Below, piece after piece: positions 34,288 through 45,814 of a stretch of DNA of 64,000 bases. Positions within the stretch are counted from its first letter, which is position 1. Every line of letters begins with the position of its first letter. Made by a program: the position numbers and the translations under genes. This DNA is from Chondrilla cf. caribensis (taxonomy: Eukaryota; Porifera; Demospongiae; Chondrillida; Chondrillidae): positions 5,886,400-5,950,399 of the forward strand of contig OZ026546.1 of the NCBI GenBank assembly GCA_964020155.1, given 5' to 3'. A model generated the notes under the pieces. The model worked only from the letters and a program-made list of their open reading frames with translations. It ran no database searches and had not been told where the DNA came from.

Positions 34288-35155
34288 ATAACAACATGAA
34301 CTGAAGGTGGAATATGCCAGGATTCATGTTATTCCAGTGGTTGGTTAGTGGTTGTGTGTTGTAGGACAACAACTGACCTCAAGGATCAGTGTCTGTGAGT
34401 GTGAAGGTCCTCCTTGTATGGTTATATGGGTTCCCCCATTGTGTAAATGCAATAACAATTGTTCATACTACAGCTAGTATTTGTCCCAAACTGTAATGTT
34501 GCTATGGTATGTGGTGGTCCAATTGGAAACCATTTTATGTTCTATTTCCGTAACATTATACATAGGAAGGTTACACTATTATGCATTATGCAGTCAACAG
34601 TCATTTTGTGTAATAGTTGAAATTATATCAAAGGGAATGGACCATGTTATCACTCTCACCCTCTGCATATGTTATTGGGATATATGTCACTGAGTATCAT
34701 GCAGGGTGTGATGTGCCTATGTGTGTATGTGCTCTATTCTCAAGTGCTGTACCTTGAGAATGGAAACAGATATGAAGCCACTGCTTGTACTATCTCAAAG
34801 ATTTCATGTGATACCAAAAACACACTTTCTGTCAGATGTGCGAAAATGACACTTTTTGCATGGGTGGCCATATATGATCTCATTGATTGCTGTTATGATT
34901 ACAAAATGTAATTCGGTAAATTCCATTGCATTATTTGATTGTATAATATTTTTCTTGGGAGTGATAATGAGTGATTAATGTGGAATCACTGAATGATGAT
35001 ATTACTTTCACACACTACACACATGTGGAAGAATATATATTGAGTGTCAAAGTAAAATACTCATATTATGTGTATTACTATATATATGTGTGGATCAAAT
35101 TTGTATAATGCAGTACATGTGGGAATGCACACATATTTCCAAGTCATGTGCTCTT
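34288..35155. other. Spacer U15-U16
   Basis: Distal upstream block, then a 3' flank closely matching the one below U15 (GGAATCACTGAATGATGATA). No gene seen. Confidence 0.45.
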
Positions 35156-36284
35156 CTAGTTAAACTTCAGCTTCATTTCAGCCATCTTGAAGGAGTACCA
35201 TTCTCCACCAGGTATGGCTTTTATACCATGCAACCCCTCTTGAATCCTGAACTCCTCCAGTCAAGTACTGACCATTGAGATTAACATTATGGCAGTGTCT
35301 GAACCACCAACCCCCTCTGTATGAGACTGCGCAATTCTTACCCCAACTGTCATGGTCTTGGTCGTAGGTACTGAACATCTGTCCACTGTGGTAGGAGAGC
35401 TTATCCCCGGCATTCCCGCTGTATCCCGACACGTACATTCTATAGTTAGTACTACTGTCTCCAACTACAAACTGGGAGTATTCAGCATAGTAAGAGTTCC
35501 CTTCCCAGTCTCCTAACTCCACTCTCAGTTTGGTTCCAGGATAAGTGCTCGTCTTGCAGTAGACATTACCAAGTCCCATCCAGTATTCTCCATTGGGCTT
35601 TCCGATTCCATTGACATATTCAGTCCAATTGCAATAGAATTCAACTACTCCATTGAATTTTCTCTGGAAGACAGTCCAGTTTCCTCTCATGTCACAATAA
35701 GCAGTGAAGGGTCCACACCCACAGTCCATGGTGTAGACTCCAGAAATTGAGCATACTTCCTGGACCAGGTGTACTTGTTCACATCCACAGGAAAGGGGTT
35801 GGGCAGGTGTCATGACCTTTAGCATAGCCTACAAGGTGTATAGTGAATGTTAAAAGTTTGCTATCAGGTACTGGTAGTACGACATTGTGGTCTATGCCAA
35901 TATGTCATTATTTGAAAAGAGAGATCAATCTTCAGGAATATGGTAAATTGCTTGTATGTAGTTTATAGTGAAGCCTATATGACATTGTACAGCACTTCTT
36001 TGTCTCCTAAACCAATTGAGGTTGCTATAAATGGCATGTACATGTACATAGGTAGACATCAGACCAAGTGTACAGTATATTTAGTTCTGTAAAATCATTA
36101 TGTTGGAATGTACGTACAAACATCCCTACTACTATATACAAACACGTGAATGTGTATTGTTTGCAATGAATCAGACACACCACATGTCCTTTACCCACTG
36201 TATGCACAGTCCTGGTGCACTATTGTACCAAGTTACTTACATTCTTGAAATGCTGCCACTGATATTATCCCAAGGAAAATAGTA
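35156..36284 (-). pseudogene. U16: FReD gene lacking its start codon and TATA box
   Basis: Exon 2 (35828..35156) has one extra base near 35221 (TATGGCTTTTATACC) that scrambles the C-terminus, and another near 35795 in the stem (CCCCTTTCCTG), putting the stem out of phase with exon 1. Exon 1 remains from 36241 (donor intact) to about 36283 and then fuses directly to GTAGTTGAGG of the upstream region. The ATG, leader and TATATAAGG have been deleted. The X-box pair survives at 36315-36345. Three separate defects mark this as dead. Confidence 0.85.
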
Positions 36285-36314
36285 GTAGTTGAGGATAAGG
36301 ATGAGCTGCATTGA

Positions 36315-36345
36315 GTTGCCATGGTAATTTTACATTGCCATGGTG
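36315..36345 (-). promoter_or_regulatory. X-box-like pair of U16, uncoupled from TATA
   Basis: GTTGCCATGGTAAT and ATTGCCATGGTGAC survive; the CRE-like site is now GATGAGCTG, and the core promoter is deleted. Confidence 0.45.
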
Positions 36346-36875
36346 ACATAACAGCATAACCTGAAAGTAGAATATGCCAGGATTCATGTTATTCCAGTGG
36401 TTGGTTAGTGGTTGTGTGTTGTAGGACAACAACTGACCTCAAGGATCTGTGTCTGTAGTGTGAAGGTCGTCCTTGTGTGGTATATAGTACAGTTTGTCAT
36501 ACTTGTATGTATGCCATGATAATGTTTGTAGCAGCTGGCACTTAATTGTCCCAAACTAGCATATTGCTCTACAGCTGATCCATGGTAGGTGGCCATATTG
36601 GAAGTATTTTATACTCTATATCTCTAATATAAATAACACTATTATACATTATGCATTCATTATGTAATATATCATTGAAACTATATAATCAATGATTGAT
36701 AATAATGTAATCAGATCCATACATTGTATACATGTACATGTTGAGGTATACATAAACTATGTTACTGAGTATCAAGGTGTAACACACATATACGTATATG
36801 CATGTATGTACATGGAGTGCACACAGGAATACACACACGAAGTTGTTAGCAGAATTCTCCAAATGATGTGCCTGT
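36346..36875. other. Spacer U16-U17
   Basis: Distal upstream block, then a 3' flank of the type also found below U2 and U23 (AGTTGTTAGCAGAATTCTCC). No gene seen. Confidence 0.45.
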
Positions 36876-38019
36876 CTAGGTAAACTTCAGCTTCATTTCA
36901 ACCACCTTGAAGGAGTAGCGCCCTCTACCAGGTTTGGCATTGTACCATGAGATTCCTTTAGAATCCTGAACTCCTCCAGTCAAGTACTCACCATTGAGAT
37001 TAACATTTTGGCAGTGCTTGAACCACCAACCCGTTTTGTATTTGACTGCACAATTCTTATCCCAACTGTCATGATCTTGGTCGTAGGTAGTGAACATCTC
37101 TCCATTGTGGAGGATGAGCTGATCCCCAGCATTCCCGCTGTATCCCGACACGTTCATTCTATAGTTAGTACTACTGTCTCCAACTACAAACTGGGAGTAT
37201 TCAGCATAGTAAGAGTTACCCTCCCAGTCTCCTAACTCCACCCTCAGTTTGGTTCCAGGAATAGTGTTTGTCATACAGTGGATGTTATTAAGTCCCATCC
37301 AGTGTTCTCCTCCAGGTTTTCCAAATCCATAGACATAACTGTTCCAATTGCGATAGAATCCAACTGCTCCATTGAATCTTCTCTGGAAGACGGTCCAGTT
37401 TCCTCTCATGTCACAATAAGCAGTGAAGGGTCCACACCCACAGTCCATAGTGTAGACTCCAGAGTTGGAGCATCCGTGTTCATAAACCTGTTCACATCCA
37501 CAAGGTGGTGATGTTTGTTGACATGTGTCATGATCATGACCTTTAGCATAACCTACAAGGTGTAGAAGATTGGATATTCTGGGTTTAGTTTATAGTTAAT
37601 GTGTCAGTGAGAAGTAATTCTTTGTAGAGGACACTAAGTTACTCCTAGTTCATAGTATGGCTTGTATTTGCAGTACTTGGTTGCCTGGTAAACCAATAAA
37701 TTTTGAAGTCGTGCATTTTACTAGAAATAGTATATGTACATATGTTGAACAATACAATATACTGGGCTTAGACCATCTGTACAGTACAGTACAGTACAGT
37801 ATATTTCAATTCTTGTTTACAGAATTTATGTTGGAATATTCTGTAAATATACACCTGTGCGTGTGTAGCTAGTGTTTGCTGCAAATCAAACACTTATCGC
37901 ATGTATGTACATCACCCTCTGTGCACACAGTCCTGGTACACTGTTGTACCAAACTACTTACATTCTTGAAATGCTGCCACTGATATTATCCCAAGGAAAA
38001 TAGTGATCTTAGAGAACAT
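36876..38019 (-). CDS. U17: secreted fibrinogen-related domain protein, two exons
   Basis: Exons: 38019..37962 and 37552..36876, 244 aa, intron 409 bp. The signal peptide is MFSKITIFLGIISVAAFQE. Stem: CYAKGHDHDTCQQTSPPCGCEQVYEHGCSNSG, with Gly for Val before the cysteine. FReD: SYVYGFGKPGGEHWMGLNN; LILHNGEMFTTYDQDHDSWD; patch NCAVKYKTGWWF, KHCQNVNLNGEYLTGG (CQ for CH, TGWW for GGWW); ending GRYSFKVVEMKLKFT. The broken U18 shares the same unusual stem. Confidence 0.84.
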
Positions 38020-38106
38020 TGTTCTTTCTCTTGTTCTTCTCTGAATGTCCTCTCTTCCTGTCAGTATTTCTCTAGTGACAGCTGATTCTGCTAATTCACC
38101 CATCTC

Positions 38107-38180
38107 CTTATATAGCTGAAGTTTAGGATGAGAATGACGTATGTTGAGTTCCCATGGCAATATCATATTGCCATGGTGAC
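38107..38180 (-). promoter_or_regulatory. U17 promoter
   Basis: TATATAAGG; TGACGTATG; GTTCCCATGGCAAT; ATTGCCATGGTGAC. Confidence 0.6.
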
Positions 38181-38518
38181 ATAACAACATAAACTGAAAG
38201 TGGAATATGCCAGGATTCATGTTATTCCAGTGGTTGGTTAGTGGTTGTGTGTTGTAGGACAACAACTCACCTCAAGGATCAGTGTCTGTAGTGTGAAGGT
38301 CTTCTTCGTGTTGTGGTATGGGTTGTATCCCTTCTGTCAACTCTGTGCACTACATGTACTGCATTGTGTACCATGTCATGCTATGTACATGGTGACATAC
38401 ACCAGTACAGTTGTATAATATGTCTCTTATATGAATTAGTACATATGTTCACACGACAGTGTCCCTCTAGTGGTAGCTGTTCACACACCTCCTCATGTGT
38501 GTAACCTGCAGTTGCCAA

Positions 38519-38818
38519 CCATTTTAACCATTACGCTCCAATTCCAGCCCAATTTCTAATTGTCAGCATTTCGAAATCGGCCATCTTCTTCACGCAATAT
38601 AGGTGAATGCATACTACAAGTCTATTACGTGGCAGATTTGCAGGGGGAATTATCTGTTTATACTACTATTTCTTCATCAAAAATTGTGGCAGATGGCGGT
38701 ATTGGCGGGTGGCAGATTAGATGTATATTGAACATGTACATTTCAATTCGTTCTTTGAAATCTAGGGCTTAATAGTGGGTTTGGCAGATTATTGGGGGGC
38801 GGGTTAGAGAGGTTTCAC
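38519..38818. mobile_element. Unrelated 300-bp insertion-like segment
   Basis: Sequence unlike the rest of the array lies between two family blocks. Its right end reads, inverted, CAGTGAAACCTCTCTAACCC next to TA, which resembles the CAGT-started ends of pogo/Tc1-type elements; no matching left end is clear. Three GGCAGATT motifs occur inside. Confidence 0.4.
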
Positions 38819-39147
38819 TGTATAAACGACAGTATTCCTTTGGTGATAGCTGTTCCAGCTATAGTTCACACACCATCCTACATGTCACTTCAAAGGTCTA
38901 TGTCTGCAGTGTTGGGGTCTTACATGTATGCTATTATGGGTTGTATCCCTTCTGTCAACTCTGTGCACTACATGTACTGCATTGTGTACCATGTCATTCT
39001 ATGTACATGGTAACATACACCAGTACAGTTGTATAATATGTCTCTTATATGAAATAGTACATGTGTTCACACGACAGTGTCCCTCTAGTGATAGCTGTTC
39101 ACATACTTGCTCATGTGTGTAGCCTGCAGTTGAAATGATGTACTTGA

Positions 39148-39180
39148 GTTGCCATGGCAAGTTCACATTGCCATGGTGAT
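39148..39180 (-). promoter_or_regulatory. Detached X-box-like pair
   Basis: GTTGCCATGGCAAG and ATTGCCATGGTGAT at the usual spacing, but with no TATA box or exon 1 below them. Confidence 0.4.
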
Positions 39181-40022
39181 ATAGTAGTGCAAACTGAAAA
39201 TGGAGTATGACAGGATTCATTTTATGTATCCACCACAATTTCCCACTATCAATATAAATATACAAATAGTGATAATATCCTATTAATCTACCGTGTCTTT
39301 TGAAGTTAAATTGCAGACACAATAATTTATGAGGATTCACTGTAATTGGTCAGTGTCTGCAGTGTTGAGGTCTCTCTCGTGCTGATATGGGTTGTTTCCC
39401 TTCTGTTAACACTGTGTGCTACATCACTACATTGTATACCATATCACACTGAGTACATATGTATGTATACACATATACATACATACATTCACATACATGT
39501 GTACACATGTACAGTTGTATATTTCTGTTATTTGAACTAGATCACCATTGTGATATAATATATGTAGCCTAATAATTATAACTGTACAATAAATATTAGC
39601 AAATGTTTTGTGGATGAGTGTAGCCTATGACCCAACTACTCACAGTGATCTGTACTTCATGTTAGTGTTGTGTGAATGTGGATGTACTTACGTATGTAAT
39701 AATTATTGAACATCACTGTGTGCTTTGTGATTTGATGTACATATTGTGATTTCTCCTTGATCACTGTTATGCTTACAAATGTAATTCAATAATTTCAATT
39801 GCAATGAATAGTTGATTATTATTGCTGAAAGTAATAAATTGAAATCTGAAAAAAATGAATATTATTAATTTCACATGATGCATACATGTTGAAATATATA
39901 TGTTATGAGTATCAAAGTGTGATGTACATAACTGTAAATGCGTAGATTCATATATGCATGCAGTACACACACACAAAACTAACACAGGGCAATTAACACA
40001 ACTCTCCAAATGATGTGCTCTT

Positions 40023-40684
40023 TTAGTTAAACTTCATTTTCATTTCAGCGAACTTGAATGAGTAGGATCCACTGCCTCCTTTAGGTTTACCACTTTTCCA
40101 TGTAATTCCTGTCTCATCACTAACTCCTCCAGCCAAGTACCTACCATTCAGGTTAGAATGATAGCAGTTTTTGTGCCACCAAGCCCCTCTATAGGTTTTT
40201 GCACAATTTATACTCAAACTGTCATGATCTTGGTCGTAGGTAGAGAACATCTGTCCACTGTGGAAGGTGAGCTGATCTCCGGCATTCCCGCTGTATCCCG
40301 ACACATTCAGTCTATAGTTAGTACTACTGTCTCCAACTACAAACTGGGAGTATTCAGCATAGTAAGAGTTACCCTCCCAGTCTCCTAACTCCACCCTCAG
40401 TTTGGTTCCATGAAAAATGTTTTGTCATGCAGTGGATGTTGTTGAGTCCCATCCAGTATTCTCCTCTGGGGATTCCAAATCCATTGACATAACTGTTCCA
40501 ATTGCGATAGAATCCAACTGCTCCATTGAATCTTCTCTGGAAGACGGTCCAGTTTCCTCTCATGTCACAATAAGCAGTGAAGGGTCCACACCCACAGTCC
40601 ATAGTGTAGACTCCAGAGTTGGAGCATCCGTGTTCATAAACCTGTTCACATCCACAAGGTGGTGATGTTTGTTGACATGTGTCA
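40023..40684 (-). pseudogene. U18: 5'-truncated, frameshifted FReD gene
   Basis: Exon 2 runs from the stop at 40023 up to about 40684, where the stem (GCEQVYEHGCSNSG) gives way after ACATGTGTCATG to unrelated repeat sequence; the acceptor, intron and exon 1 are absent. One extra T near 40420 (AATGTTTTGTC) and a change at the following codons break the frame. The C-terminal third (DHDSLSINCAKTYRGAWW, NCYHSNLNGRYLAGG, SYSFKFAEMKMKFN) belongs to the same divergent lineage as U25. Confidence 0.82.
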
Positions 40685-42204
40685 TGTCATGTCATCACTA
40701 CATTGTATACCATGTCACTTTCAGTACATATGTATACACATATACATACATGCATTTACATAGTCAAGTACAGTTGTATATGTCTACTATTTGAACTAGA
40801 TCACCATTGTGATATAATAAATGTAGCCTAATAATTATAACTGTACAATAAATTTCAGCAAATGTTTTGTTGTTGATAATTTTCTAGAGTTAATACAGTT
40901 TCAATAGCTATCTAGTGGATGTGTGTAGCCTATGATCCAACTACTCACAGTGATCTGTACTAATGTTAGTGTTGTGTGAATGTAGATGTACCTACGTAAT
41001 AATTATTGTACATCACTGTGTGCTTTGTGATTTGATGTACATATTGTGATTTCTCCTTGATCACTGTTATCCTTAAAAATGTAATTCAATAATTTCAATT
41101 GCAATGAATAGTTGATTATTATTGCTAAATGTAATAAATTGGAATCTGAAAAAATGAATATTATTAATTTCATGTGATGCATACATATTGAAGTATAATA
41201 TGTTATGAGTATCAAAGTTTGATGTGCATATTTGTAGATGTGTAGATGCATATGCATAGCCAAAGATGAGGATGAGTCTGATGTATGTTGAGTTGCCATG
41301 ATAATTTTACATTGCCATGGTGACATAACAGCATAAACTGAAAGTGGAATATGCCAGGATTCATGTTATTCCAGTGGTTGGTTAGTGGTTGTGTGTTGTA
41401 GGACAACAACTCACCTCAAGAATCTGTGTCTGTGAGTGTGAAGGTCCTCCTTGTATGGTTATATGGGTTCCCCCATTGTGTAAATGCAGTAACAGTTGTT
41501 CATACTACAGCTGGTATTTGTCCCAAACTGTGATGTTGCATGGTACGTGTGATGGTTACATTGGAAGCCATTTTTGTTCTATTTACGGAATATGCATAGG
41601 AAAGTTACACAATCAACAGCCATTCTGTGTAATAGTTTAAAATTATCTCAAAGGAATGCCAATTTATCACTCTCACCCTCTACATACATATTGGGATATA
41701 TCACATGTCACTGAGTATCATGCAGGGTGTGATGTGCCTATATACGTATGTGTATATGTGCTCTATTTTAAATACTGTGACTTAAGAATGGGAATATGAA
41801 TTAAGCCACTGCTTGTACTTGAAACTATCTCAAAGCTTCCACGTGATACCAAAGATGTAATTCCTGTCAGATGTGCAAAACTGACCTTTTCATATAGAGG
41901 GTCACATATGATCTCTCATTGATTGCTGTTATGATTACAAAATGTTATTTAGTAAATTCAATTGCATTATTTGATTGTATAATATTGTTCTTGAGAGTGA
42001 TAATTGGTGATTAATGTGGAATTTATGAATGATATTATTACATTCACACACTTCACACAAGTGGAGGTATCTATTTTGTTATGAGTATCAAAGTATAATG
42101 TGCATATGTATATGTTGTATGTGTAGATGCATGTGTGTACATGCAGTACATGTGGAAATGCACACGCAGTGTAATTAGCACATATTTCCTAATCGTGTGC
42201 TCTT
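40685..42204. other. Spacer U18-U19
   Basis: 40.7-41.24 kb repeats the block seen at 4.0-4.56 and 39.4-39.9 kb. It then joins directly to an orphan promoter fragment and its distal block (to about 41660), followed by the U19 3' flank. No gene seen. Confidence 0.5.
41258..41324 (-). promoter_or_regulatory. Orphan upstream fragment with X-box pair
   Basis: GTTGCCATGATAAT and ATTGCCATGGTGAC remain, but the sequence below breaks off at AGCCAAAGATGAGG, just short of where TATATAAGG would stand. No exon 1 or 2 is attached. Confidence 0.45.
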
Positions 42205-43223
42205 CTAGTTAAGCTTCAGCTTCATTTCAGCCATCTTGAAGGAGTAAAACGCTCCACCAGGTTTGGCGTTATACCATGTAACCCCTCCTGCCTCATCAAC
42301 TCCTCCAGTGTAGTACTCACCATTGAGATTAGCATGGTGGCAGTTGTTGAACCACCAACCCCCTCTGCCTTCGCCTGCACAATTCTTATCCCAATTGTCA
42401 TGATCTTGGTCGTAGGTAGTGAACATCTGTCCATTGTGGTAGGAGAGCCGATCTTCGGCATTCCCGCTGTATCCCGACACACTCATTCTATAGTTAGTAC
42501 TACTGTCTCCAACTATGAACTGGGAGTATTCAGCATAGTAAGAGTTACCTTCCCAGTCTCCTAACTCCACTCTCAGTTTAGATCCAGGATAAGTGTTTGT
42601 CATGCAGTGGATGTTGTCAAGTCCCATCCAGAATTCTCCATTGGGGTTTCCAAATCCATTGACATATTCTGTCCAATTGCGATTGAATTCAACTGCTCCG
42701 TTGAATCTTCTCTGGAAGACGGTCCAGTTTCCTCCCATGTCACAATAAGCAGTGAAGGCTCCACATCCACAGTCCATGGTGTAGAATCCAGAGTTGAAAC
42801 ACACTTGTTCATAAACCTGTTCACATCCACAAGGTGGTGATGTTTGTTGACAGTTGTTGTGATCATTAGCACTACCTGTACAAATGATGGGGGTTGTAAT
42901 GTTCGCATCTGAGTCCTTTATGGCATGAACAGTGACACATATTGTCCCTGTCACTGTGGACAGAGTAAAGTAGTATGCACGTTGATATACACCAGGCCTA
43001 TGCCACATGTGCAGTCGGTATAATCCATTTCATATTCTACATTGTGTATGTTTGAATGTACTGTTCATGCCTGTGTGTGTAGTGTTTGTTGTGAATCAAC
43101 CACACACCAAATACACGTACATCATCCACTATGCACACAGTCCTGGTACACTCTAAGTTACTTACATTCTTGAAATGCTGCCACTGATATTATCCCAAGG
43201 AAAATAGTGACCTTAGAGAACAT
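42205..43223 (-). CDS. U19: secreted fibrinogen-related domain protein, two exons
   Basis: Exons: 43223..43166 and 42875..42205, 242 aa, intron 290 bp; duplicate of U4. Signal peptide in standard form. Stem: CSANDHNNCQQTSPPCGCEQVYEQVCFNSGF. Differences from U4 include EQVC for RDVC, CGCGAF, NPNGEFWMGL, PGSKL and NAEDRLSYHNG. The patch DHDNWDKNCAGEGRGGWWF, NNCHHANLNGEYYTGG is the same as in U4 apart from one residue. Open throughout. Confidence 0.85.
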
Positions 43224-43300
43224 TGTTCTTTCTCTTGTTCTTCTCTGAACTTCCTCTCTTCCTGTCAGTATTCCTGTGTTTCTGCTAGCTCACCCATCTC

Positions 43301-43374
43301 CTTATATAGCTGTAATTGGGGATGAGAATGACGTATGTTGAGTTGTCATGGTGATTTTATGTTACCAAGGTGAC
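43301..43374 (-). promoter_or_regulatory. U19 promoter
   Basis: TATATAAGG; TGACGTATG; GTTGTCATGGTGAT; GTTACCAAGGTGAC. The leader is shortened by about 10 nt compared with U4. Confidence 0.6.
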
Positions 43375-45814
43375 TTACCACATAAACTTGAATAGCCCTC
43401 AATTGACATATATTGATTTGTCATAGTGATTTCACATTACCATGGTGATGTAGTAGCGTTCAAACTATCAGAGTAGCACTGTCTTGGTGTTATAGTGTGT
43501 GTTGCTGCAGTAATCATTTATTGATAGCATGTAGCATAACCTCTTCCGTCTCACCACAAGGAACCTTGTCTGTAGTGTACATGTCTTCTTCTTGTGCTGG
43601 TGTCAATTGTCCTCCTAATGTGTATATATACTGTAACATCCTATGTGCAGTATGCACACTCGTAGTATGGAGGGTCTTATTTGTACACTGGCATAGTTTG
43701 TTCCCTCGTATTAATAGAAGTACTTCCTTAACTATAGGAGCATCTGTCTCACATGTCATCTAAAGAATCTTGGTCTATCGTGTGAAGGTCTTTGTGTGCT
43801 GGTATGGGTTGTATCCCTTCTGTCAACTCTGTGCACTACGTGCACCATATTGTGTATCATGTCATGCTATGTACGTTGTAACATAGACCAGTACAATAAT
43901 TATTGTGTATGTCTCATATACGTATATATAATCAGATCCATAGTACATAATATGTATAAATGTCAGCCTTCCTCAAGTGATAGCTGTTTCAACTATAGTT
44001 CACACACCATCCTACATGTCACCTCAAAGATCTGTACCTGCAGTGTTGAGGTCATACTTGTGTACAGGTATGGATTATTTCCCTTCTGTTAACACTGTGT
44101 GACACATCACTCCATTGATACCATATCATACTGAGTAATGCAATTGTATGTTGAGTTGTCATGGCGATTTTACGTTACCAAGGTGACTTACTACATAAAC
44201 TTAAATAGCCCTCAATTGATGTACGTTGAGTTGTCATGGTAATTTCACATTACCATGACAATGCAGTAGCGTACAAACTGACTAAAGGCCTCTTACCCAG
44301 GATAAATAAGATTATACAATACAATACAAACCATCAGAGTAGCACTGTCTTGGTGTTATAGTGTGTGTTGCTGCAGTAATCATTTATTGATAGCATGTAG
44401 CATAACCTCTTCCGTCTCACCACAAGGAACCTTGTCTGTAGTGTACATGTCTTCTTGTTGTGAGTTGGTAATTGTCCTCCTAATGTGTATTTGTACTGTG
44501 ACATCCTATGTGCAGTGTGCACACACATAGTATGAAGGGTCTTATTTGTATACTGGTATATTTTGTTCCCTCGTATTAATATAAGTACTTTCTTAGCTAT
44601 ATGAGCATCTGTCTTGCATCTCATCTAAAGGATCTGTGTCTGTAGTGTGAAGGTCTTCTTTGTGTGCTGGTATGGGTTGTATCCCTTTTGTCAACTCTGT
44701 GTACTACATATACTGCATTGTGTGCTATGTCATGCTATGTATATCCATAGTAAAATAGACTAGTACAATTGTGTATGTCTCATATATATATATAATCAGA
44801 TCTATAGTACATGATATGTATAAATGACAGTATTCCTCTAGTGATAGCTGTTTCAGCTATAGTTCACACACCATCCTACGTCAAAGATCTGTGTCTGCAG
44901 TGTTGAGGTCTTACTGGTGTGTTGATATGGGTTATTTCCCTACTGTAAACACTGTGTGCTATATCACTACATTGTGTACCATATCACACTGAGTACATAC
45001 AGTATGTATACCCATACATGCATTCACATACATATGTACACAAATGCAGTTGTATATGTCTACTATTCTAACTATAGTACATACAGTATGTATGTAACCG
45101 GTATACATGACAGATTTCCTGAATGGATAATCCTGGATTACTGCTCATTTCATCTTTGTTGTAGGTAATCTTTATCTCAATCCAGGTATAATGATTTCAT
45201 GTATGATTTGTTGTCTATTTTGTGTTATAGTTAAAATTATCTCAAAGGAATGGATAATGTTATCACTCTCACCCTCTGTATACATAATGGGATATATTAT
45301 ATGTCACTGAGTATCATGCAGAGTGTGATGTGCCTATGTGATCTATTTTTAAGTGCCATATCTTAAGAACGGGATAGATATGAAGTTGCTGCACTATACC
45401 ATTCAATGTACTTAACTACGAATCTCCAAGCTATCACGTGATCCCAAAAATGCAATTTTTCTCAGATGCAGGAAAAAGACTCCCTTCGCACAAAGGTCAC
45501 ATATGATCTTTATTGATTGCTGTTATGATTACAAAATGTAATTCGGTAAATTCAATTCCATAATTTTGGTTGTATAATAGTTCTTCTTGCATAAGAGTGA
45601 TATTAATTGGTAATTGATTTGGAATTAATGAATGATTTTATTACTTTCACACACTGCACACATGTGGAGGTAAATATTATGTTATGAGTATTAAAGTATA
45701 ATGTGCATATGTGAATGTACTGTATTGTATGTGTAGATGCAAGTGTGTACCTGCAGTACATATGGGAATGCACACACAGTGTGAATAACACAATTATCCA
45801 AATCATGTGCTCTT
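43375..45814. other. Longest gene-free spacer, U19-U20
   Basis: A block of about 810 bp occurs twice in tandem (about 43336-44147 and 44148-44945). A 50-bp stretch unique to the second copy (44281-44331) ends in ATACAATACAATACAA, like a retroposon tail. Then comes the U5-like 3' flank of U20. No gene seen. Confidence 0.5.

Larger units (their letters stand above)
38181..40022. other. Long spacer U17-U18
   Basis: Includes two tandem blocks around 38290-38510 and 38900-39120 (both containing TATGGGTTGTATCCCTTCTG), separated by an unrelated segment (38519-38818). An X-box pair without TATA lies at 39148-39180. The 39.3-39.9 kb block is shared with 4 kb and 40.7-41.2 kb. No gene seen. Confidence 0.5.
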
